From positions 1 to 9,699 of the forward strand of contig RFQS01000074.1 of NCBI GenBank assembly GCA_009924885.1: 9,699 bases of DNA. Direction: 5' to 3'. Shown one piece after another: positions 6,444 to 9,699 of the stretch (its first letter is position 1; the number at the start of each line of letters is the position of its first letter). Position numbers and translations under genes: made by a program. The notes beneath the pieces were generated by a model, which did no database searches, was not told the DNA's origin, and was given only the letters and a program-made list of their open reading frames with translations. The DNA is from Pseudomonadota bacterium (GTDB taxonomy: Bacteria > Cyanobacteriota > Vampirovibrionia > LMEP-6097).

Positions 6444-8272
6444 GTAAAATAACCAACCAAACAAGAAGAATTCTTAAATCTAGCAGCGGTGAAATCAAGA
6501 CCGTTACTAAGACGATTAAGCACGACTCTAGTCAAATAACTTACGACCCAAGCAAAAAAGTAAAAGTAATCGCCCTCGGTGGTTTATTTGAAATCGGGAA
6601 AAACACCTGGATATTTGAATGTGGTGACGATATTATGCTTGTCGATGCTGGACTCGCTTTCCCGACAGCAAGCATGATAGGAGTGGATATAGTACTCCCT
6701 AAAATTAATTATTTAGTCGCAAATAAAGATCGTATCAGAGGCATGATAGTGACCCATGGTCATGAAGATCATATTGGTGGTATAGTGCCGATGCTCAGGG
6801 AAATTAATATTCCGATTATTTATGCACCGGGCCTAGCTTATGCTTTAATTCAAAGTAAGCTTAAAGAAGCAAATGTATTACATCAAAAAATGGTCTGGAC
6901 TAAAGCTAGAGATAGGGTTCAGATTGGTCAACATTTTTCAGTTCAATATATAAGAAATAATCATAGTATCGCAGATAGTTACTGCCTAATCATTGATACA
7001 CCAGCAGGCAGAATCGTACATAGTGGTGATTTTAAGTTCGATCACAGCCCTGTAGAGAACCAGTATTTCGATATTCGCAGCTTAGCTGCTGCTGGAGAAT
7101 CAGGCGTAGACCTGCTTATAAGCGATAGTACTAATGCCGAAAGAGCTGGTTATACACCATCAGAGAAAGCTGTTATACCTAAACTTAAAGAAATGATTTT
7201 TAATTCTAAAAAGAAATTATTTATCACCACCTTCGCCAGCCAAGTAAGTCGTGTGAAAATCGTCTTGCAGCTTGCCTTACAAGCTAATAAAAAAGTAACC
7301 ATATTTGGTAGATCCATGGTTAACTTAGCGAATATCTCTAAGGACCTAGGTTTCATCTCAATACCTGATAATTTCATAATCAAACAGGAAGAAGTTAATA
7401 AAATCCCCCCAGAGGATCTCGTCATATTAACGACAGGCAGCCAAGGAGAACAGTTCGCAGCCCTTTCTCGTATCGCCCGTAATGAGCATAAATACGTAAA
7501 AATACAGGCTGGAGATCAAGTGCTGATCAGCGCTTCACCTATCCCTGGTAATGAAAAATCAGTTAATCATCTTATAGATAGCTTATTTGCTCGCGGAGCT
7601 GATGTTATCTATGGATTAGGCCAAACCATTCACGTCTCTGGCCACGCTAGCCAAGAAGAACAGAAAATGCTTTTAAATCTCTGCAAGCCAGTTAACTTTA
7701 TGCCTTGCCACGGTGAGTATCGAATGCTACTTAAGCATGGTGAAACTGGGATGAAATGTGGAGTCAATCCAGACAATATTTTCGTACTTGATAATGGCGA
7801 TATTCTTGAAATGCAGGATGGTAAATGTTCTATTAATGAGAGAGTTGACTCTGGTATAGTTCTTGTCGATAACGACAATGTCGGCAGACTTGACGAAGAT
7901 ATAATCCTAGAAAGAAAGATGATATTAAGTGATGGTTTTATATTAGTCGTCGTTAACATTAATGCTTACGGCAAGTACAGTGCTGAACCTAAATTAAACA
8001 CTAAAGGTATATTATTACCACTTGGTTTTGATGAAAAAAGCTTTAAAAAGGAGCTGATCAGCTTAACTCATGAAGCACTTGAAAGCATGATAGATAAAGA
8101 GAAGCCTGTCTCCATCGAAAATTTAGATAAATTTTCGTTAAAACTACAGAATATTATTTCGTCTAAAATTTATAATTTCCTTGATAACAGAACGCGCAGA
8201 TATCCACTGCTTGAAGTTGTAGTTTTAAGTAATCATGGTGCAGTGAAGCCCGTAGTCGCTGGTTTAAATTAG
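6440..8272 (+). CDS. rnj: Ribonuclease J (metallo-beta-lactamase/beta-CASP RNase)
   Basis: A two-metal endo- and 5'-to-3' exoribonuclease that matures and degrades RNA in bacteria, including cyanobacteria. The metal-site motif HGHEDH is at 106-111. H194 and D197 lie in HSGDFKFD. The beta-CASP histidines include H398/H402 (HVSGHAS) and H424 (PCHGEYRML), and a C-terminal domain of about 150 residues completes the protein. Numbering is from CTG 6440 (610 residues). The first ATG, 6635, would remove the first conserved strand VKVIALGGLFEIGKNTW, so it is not the true start. No ATG, GTG or TTG exists upstream in frame. CTG 6440 overlaps the dapA stop as CTGA, like the common ATGA overlaps, and adds a basic hydrophilic extension of 40 residues. 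ATT 6470 is another possibility. The position after asd-dapA matches cyanobacterial gene order. Function is sure; the start is not. Confidence 0.92.
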   Translation: MSKITNQTRRILKSSSGEIKTVTKTIKHDSSQITYDPSKKVKVIALGGLFEIGKNTWIFECGDDIMLVDAGLAFPTASMIGVDIVLPKINYLVANKDRIRGMIVTHGHEDHIGGIVPMLREINIPIIYAPGLAYALIQSKLKEANVLHQKMVWTKARDRVQIGQHFSVQYIRNNHSIADSYCLIIDTPAGRIVHSGDFKFDHSPVENQYFDIRSLAAAGESGVDLLISDSTNAERAGYTPSEKAVIPKLKEMIFNSKKKLFITTFASQVSRVKIVLQLALQANKKVTIFGRSMVNLANISKDLGFISIPDNFIIKQEEVNKIPPEDLVILTTGSQGEQFAALSRIARNEHKYVKIQAGDQVLISASPIPGNEKSVNHLIDSLFARGADVIYGLGQTIHVSGHASQEEQKMLLNLCKPVNFMPCHGEYRMLLKHGETGMKCGVNPDNIFVLDNGDILEMQDGKCSINERVDSGIVLVDNDNVGRLDEDIILERKMILSDGFILVVVNINAYGKYSAEPKLNTKGILLPLGFDEKSFKKELISLTHEALESMIDKEKPVSIENLDKFSLKLQNIISSKIYNFLDNRTRRYPLLEVVVLSNHGAVKPVVAGLN

Positions 8273-8330
8273 GGGACTGCTCGCAAACTCCAATTTCTGC
8301 GTTTTCCTTGTTCGTTTGTGAGCAGTCCCC
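8272..8330. repeat. 17-bp inverted repeat (long hairpin) abutting the rnj stop
   Basis: The left arm GGGGACTGCTCGCAAAC (8272-8288) pairs with GTTTGTGAGCAGTCCCC (8314-8330) over 17 positions, one of them a G-U wobble, around a 25-base loop. The arm shares the last G of the rnj TAG stop. It is far more GC-rich than its surroundings. No T-run follows (the next bases are TTCGGG), so it is not a canonical intrinsic terminator. It may protect the 3' end of the mRNA, act as a Rho-type or pausing signal, or be a copy of a dispersed palindromic repeat. Confidence 0.75.
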
Positions 8331-8364
8331 TTCGGGTACTATTACCGAACTTCAATTTCTGCGT
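8273..8364. repeat. Two degenerate direct repeats, about 30 bp each, between rnj and fba
   Basis: Unit 1 (8273-8302) and unit 2 (8334-8364) align with 24 of 30 identities and one inserted T. Both begin GGG(T)ACT and end with AACTYCAATTTCTGCGT, a 17-base core with a single mismatch (8286-8302 and 8348-8364). The distance between cores is 62 bases. Unit 1 also forms the left arm of the long hairpin. Between the units, TTCGGGTA-CTAT-TACCGAA (8331-8349) forms a small hairpin with one bulged G. The pattern suggests an old tandem duplication or a composite mobile repeat, not a coding sequence. Confidence 0.7.
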
Positions 8365-8379
8365 CAAGTGATAGCAGCA

Positions 8380-8388
8380 TGCTAAAAT
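8380..8388 (+). promoter_or_regulatory. fba: Extended -10 promoter element for fba
   Basis: TGC-TAAAAT fits an extended -10 (TGn plus hexamer), just downstream of the repeat region. No convincing -35 is present, which extended -10 promoters can tolerate. Transcription would begin near 8395, giving a leader of about 17 bases that keeps the Shine-Dalgarno sequence. With the hairpin upstream, this suggests fba is transcribed separately from rnj. Confidence 0.5.
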
Positions 8389-8397
8389 TAGGCTTTT

Positions 8398-8403
8398 GAG
8401 GAG
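8398..8403 (+). promoter_or_regulatory. fba: Strong Shine-Dalgarno sequence of fba
   Basis: GAGGAG lies eight bases before ATG 8412. It is the only strong Shine-Dalgarno sequence in the window, as the other genes start with weak or no matches. It fixes the fba start and suggests high translation. Confidence 0.8.
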
Positions 8404-8411
8404 TAAAACTA

Positions 8412-9449
8412 ATGCCTGTAGCTAACTATAAACAATACGTTGAAATGCTCGATAGAGCTAAAAAAGATAAATACGCATATCCTGCGGTAAACATAACTTC
8501 ACTTGCGACCATAAGTGCGACTTTAAAAGCTTTTGCTGATGCTAAATCTGATGGTATAATCCAAGTTTCCACTGGTGGAGCTGAATTCGCTTCAGGTCTC
8601 GCACAAAAAAATATGGTTTTAGGAGCGACAGTGCTTGCTGAAGCTATTCACACTTTAGCTGAAAAATATGACATTTTAGTCGCTATCCACACTGACCACT
8701 GTCAGCCAGGGAAAGTAGATTCTTTCTTAAAGCCACTTATCGCGAAGACAGCAGAGAGAAGAGCTAAGGGCTTACCTAATTTATTTAACTCTCATATGTT
8801 TGATGGTTCTGAACTGTCGACTAAAGAGAATATCGCTATCGCAAAAGAGCTTATTAAACTCTGTAACGATAATGAAATTATTTTAGAAGTAGAAACTGGT
8901 GTAGTCGGCGGCGAGGAAGATGGAGTGGATAACTCTGGTCATTCTAATGAAAAGCTTTATACGACACCAGAAGACATGCTTTACGTTTGGGAAGAATTAA
9001 GCCCGATTAACGAAAGATTTATGCTAGCTGCTACTTTCGGAAACGTGCATGGTGTTTACAAACCAGGTAACGTAAAACTTACACCTAGCATCCTTAAAGA
9101 AGGTCAGGCTGCGGTTAAAGCTAAATTTGGAAAAGAACACCTATTAGTATTTCATGGTGGCTCTGGTTCTGACTTAAGTGATATTCATGAAACTTTAGAA
9201 TATGGCGTTATCAAAATGAACATAGATACTGATACTCAGTATGCTTTCACTAGACCTATAGTAGAGCATATGTTCAAAAACTATGATGGCGTTCTTAAAA
9301 TTGAAGGCGAAGTAGGTAATAAAAAAGTTTATGACCCTAGATCTTACTTGAAGAAAGCTGAAGAAGGCATGGCTGCGAGAATTAGCCAAGCTTGTGCAGA
9401 TCTTAAATCTTCTGGTAAATCAATTTATAAATCTTTAGTTACGGCTTAG
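8412..9449 (+). CDS. fba: Fructose-bisphosphate aldolase, class II
   Basis: A zinc-dependent aldolase that interconverts fructose-1,6-bisphosphate with glyceraldehyde-3-phosphate and dihydroxyacetone phosphate in glycolysis and gluconeogenesis. It has 345 residues. The catalytic D95 and zinc ligand H96 lie in HTDHC; the other ligands are H213 (NVHGVYKPGNV) and H248 (VFHGGSGS). The GVVGGEEDGVD loop and NIDTDTQ phosphate-binding segment place it in the class IIA type of E. coli FbaA and the actinobacteria. From memory it is especially close to the roughly 344-residue actinobacterial enzyme: STGGAEF near 53-59, LYTTPED, DTQYAFTRPI, and a near-identical C-terminal KKVYDPRSYLKKAE. The cyanobacterial class II enzyme I know is of a different type, so the gene may have been acquired laterally. 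It has its own promoter and strong Shine-Dalgarno sequence and is followed by a terminator-like hairpin. Confidence 0.95.
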   Translation: MPVANYKQYVEMLDRAKKDKYAYPAVNITSLATISATLKAFADAKSDGIIQVSTGGAEFASGLAQKNMVLGATVLAEAIHTLAEKYDILVAIHTDHCQPGKVDSFLKPLIAKTAERRAKGLPNLFNSHMFDGSELSTKENIAIAKELIKLCNDNEIILEVETGVVGGEEDGVDNSGHSNEKLYTTPEDMLYVWEELSPINERFMLAATFGNVHGVYKPGNVKLTPSILKEGQAAVKAKFGKEHLLVFHGGSGSDLSDIHETLEYGVIKMNIDTDTQYAFTRPIVEHMFKNYDGVLKIEGEVGNKKVYDPRSYLKKAEEGMAARISQACADLKSSGKSIYKSLVTA

Positions 9450-9491
9450 TTTCTAAATTATTAAAAAATAATACAAAATCACCTTGGAATA

Positions 9492-9500
9492 TGTTAATAT
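9492..9500 (+). promoter_or_regulatory. Possible extended -10 promoter inside the hairpin loop
   Basis: TGT-TAATAT matches an extended -10 and spans the loop of the 9475-9516 palindrome. Transcription would start near 9507, just before the ATG at 9520, so the transcript would lack the left arm. No clear -35 is visible. In AT-rich DNA the match has limited weight. Confidence 0.35.
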
Positions 9501-9505
9501 ATTTC

Positions 9506-9511
9506 AAGGTG
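9506..9511 (+). promoter_or_regulatory. Shine-Dalgarno sequence embedded in the hairpin arm
   Basis: AAGGTG lies eight bases before ATG 9520 and fits a ribosome binding site. In any transcript reading through from fba it would be paired with CACCTT (9480-9485) in the left arm and so hidden. Confidence 0.5.
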
Positions 9512-9519
9512 ATTTTATT

Positions 9520-9699
9520 ATGGGTGTAAATCCGCTTTTAGGTATGGCAATGAAATTTTTACGTGGCGCAGGAGCTTCTCAACCGACTACACCGAGGACA
9601 GAGCCAGAACTTGAACAGGTTAATGCTGCCGTTACTCGTGAAACGAACCAACAAAATCTAAATCTACAGCAACAGCAGTTACACGCTGCCGTAGAGCCA
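9520..9699 (+). CDS. N-terminal part of a glutamine-rich protein of unknown function (3' end outside window)
   Basis: An open frame of 60 codons runs from ATG 9520 to the last base of the window. The protein begins with a short mildly hydrophobic and basic segment (MGVNPLLGMAMKFLRG). A Thr/Pro-rich linker follows (residues about 18-28), then a hydrophilic stretch rich in Gln, Asn and Glu (QQNLNLQQQQLHAA, about 47-60) that may begin a coiled coil. The N-terminal segment is too short and too polar for a clear signal peptide or membrane span; it may be an amphipathic helix. I do not recognise the protein. ATG 9544 and ATG 9550 are alternative starts, but 9520 has the only spaced Shine-Dalgarno match. 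Uninterrupted reading and biased composition support a real gene. Confidence 0.55.
   Translation, partial: MGVNPLLGMAMKFLRGAGASQPTTPRTEPELEQVNAAVTRETNQQNLNLQQQQLHAAVEP

Larger units (their letters stand above)
9475..9516 (+). terminator. Intrinsic-terminator-like hairpin after fba
   Basis: Arms AAAATCACCTTGGAATAT (9475-9492) and ATATTTCAAGGTGATTTT (9499-9516) pair over 18 positions with one G-U wobble and a six-base loop, GTTAAT. The right arm ends in TTTT and continues ATTATG, giving a U-rich 3' side; the left side is A-rich, so it could also act on the other strand. It lies 25 bases after the fba stop. The stem is AT-rich outside its CACCTT core, so strength is uncertain. The structure also covers a possible promoter and the ribosome binding site of the next gene, so an operator role is an alternative. 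Confidence 0.7.

Noticed and set aside
6245..6535. Antisense open frame of 96 codons opposite the dapA end and the rnj start region
   Set aside because: It lies opposite well-supported dapA and rnj coding sequence, has no ribosome binding site or recognisable domain, and reads as a composition artefact.
7150..7425. Antisense open frame of 91 codons within rnj
   Set aside because: It is opposite the conserved beta-CASP coding region, with no domain or upstream signal.
7630..7959. Antisense open frame of 109 codons within rnj
   Set aside because: It overlaps conserved RNase J sequence including H398, H402 and H424; the Ser/Leu/Ile-rich product is typical of an antisense shadow and has no start signal.
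8272..8330. Canonical intrinsic terminator for rnj
   Set aside because: The stem is long, but it is followed by TTCGGG with no T-run, so Rho-independent termination is not supported by sequence alone.
8273..8364. CRISPR array
   Set aside because: Only two diverged units with palindromic arms, with unequal flanks and no further copies; not a repeat-spacer pattern.

Overview
The window is an AT-rich, gene-dense chromosomal segment with every recognisable gene on the + strand. The relative to look for is a cyanobacterium or, more likely, a non-photosynthetic sister group (Melainabacteria/Vampirovibrionia type). Three things support this. The peptidoglycan amidase has an N-terminal Y-P-P-x-x-H-x-T motif and a LHHNALPD active-site segment, both of which I know from cyanobacterial amidases. 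The asd-dapA-RNase J order is a familiar cyanobacterial arrangement. Most genes lack a clear Shine-Dalgarno sequence. The lineage is an inference from memory of these families; no search was run.

Layout: the tail of an unidentified gene (1-132); a cell-wall amidase (148-1341); nadB, L-aspartate oxidase (1411-2919); gltX, glutamyl-tRNA synthetase (2958-4466); asd, aspartate-semialdehyde dehydrogenase (4468-5490); dapA, 4-hydroxy-tetrahydrodipicolinate synthase (5523-6443); rnj, ribonuclease J (about 6440-8272, no conventional start codon); a 139-base intergenic region with a long hairpin and a degenerate direct repeat; fba, class II fructose-bisphosphate aldolase (8412-9449); a strong terminator-like hairpin (9475-9516); and the first 60 codons of a glutamine-rich protein of unknown function (9520 to the end).

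The block from nadB to rnj has gaps of 38, 1, 32 and about -4 bases, so it is probably one transcription unit, although -10-like hexamers before nadB and gltX could add internal starts. Its theme is aspartate and glutamate use. NadB draws aspartate toward NAD. Asd and DapA draw it toward diaminopimelate and lysine, hence peptidoglycan, which the amidase remodels. GltX charges tRNA with glutamate. RNase J is the RNA-decay partner usually found with asd-dapA in cyanobacteria. fba stands apart, with its own extended -10 and the only strong Shine-Dalgarno sequence, and its protein resembles the actinobacterial class II aldolase.

Most of the window is housekeeping, and I found no convincing new multi-gene system. 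The points most worth a second look are the non-canonical RNase J start, the repeat/hairpin element between rnj and fba, and the composite hairpin, promoter and ribosome-binding site that separates fba from the unknown 3' gene.
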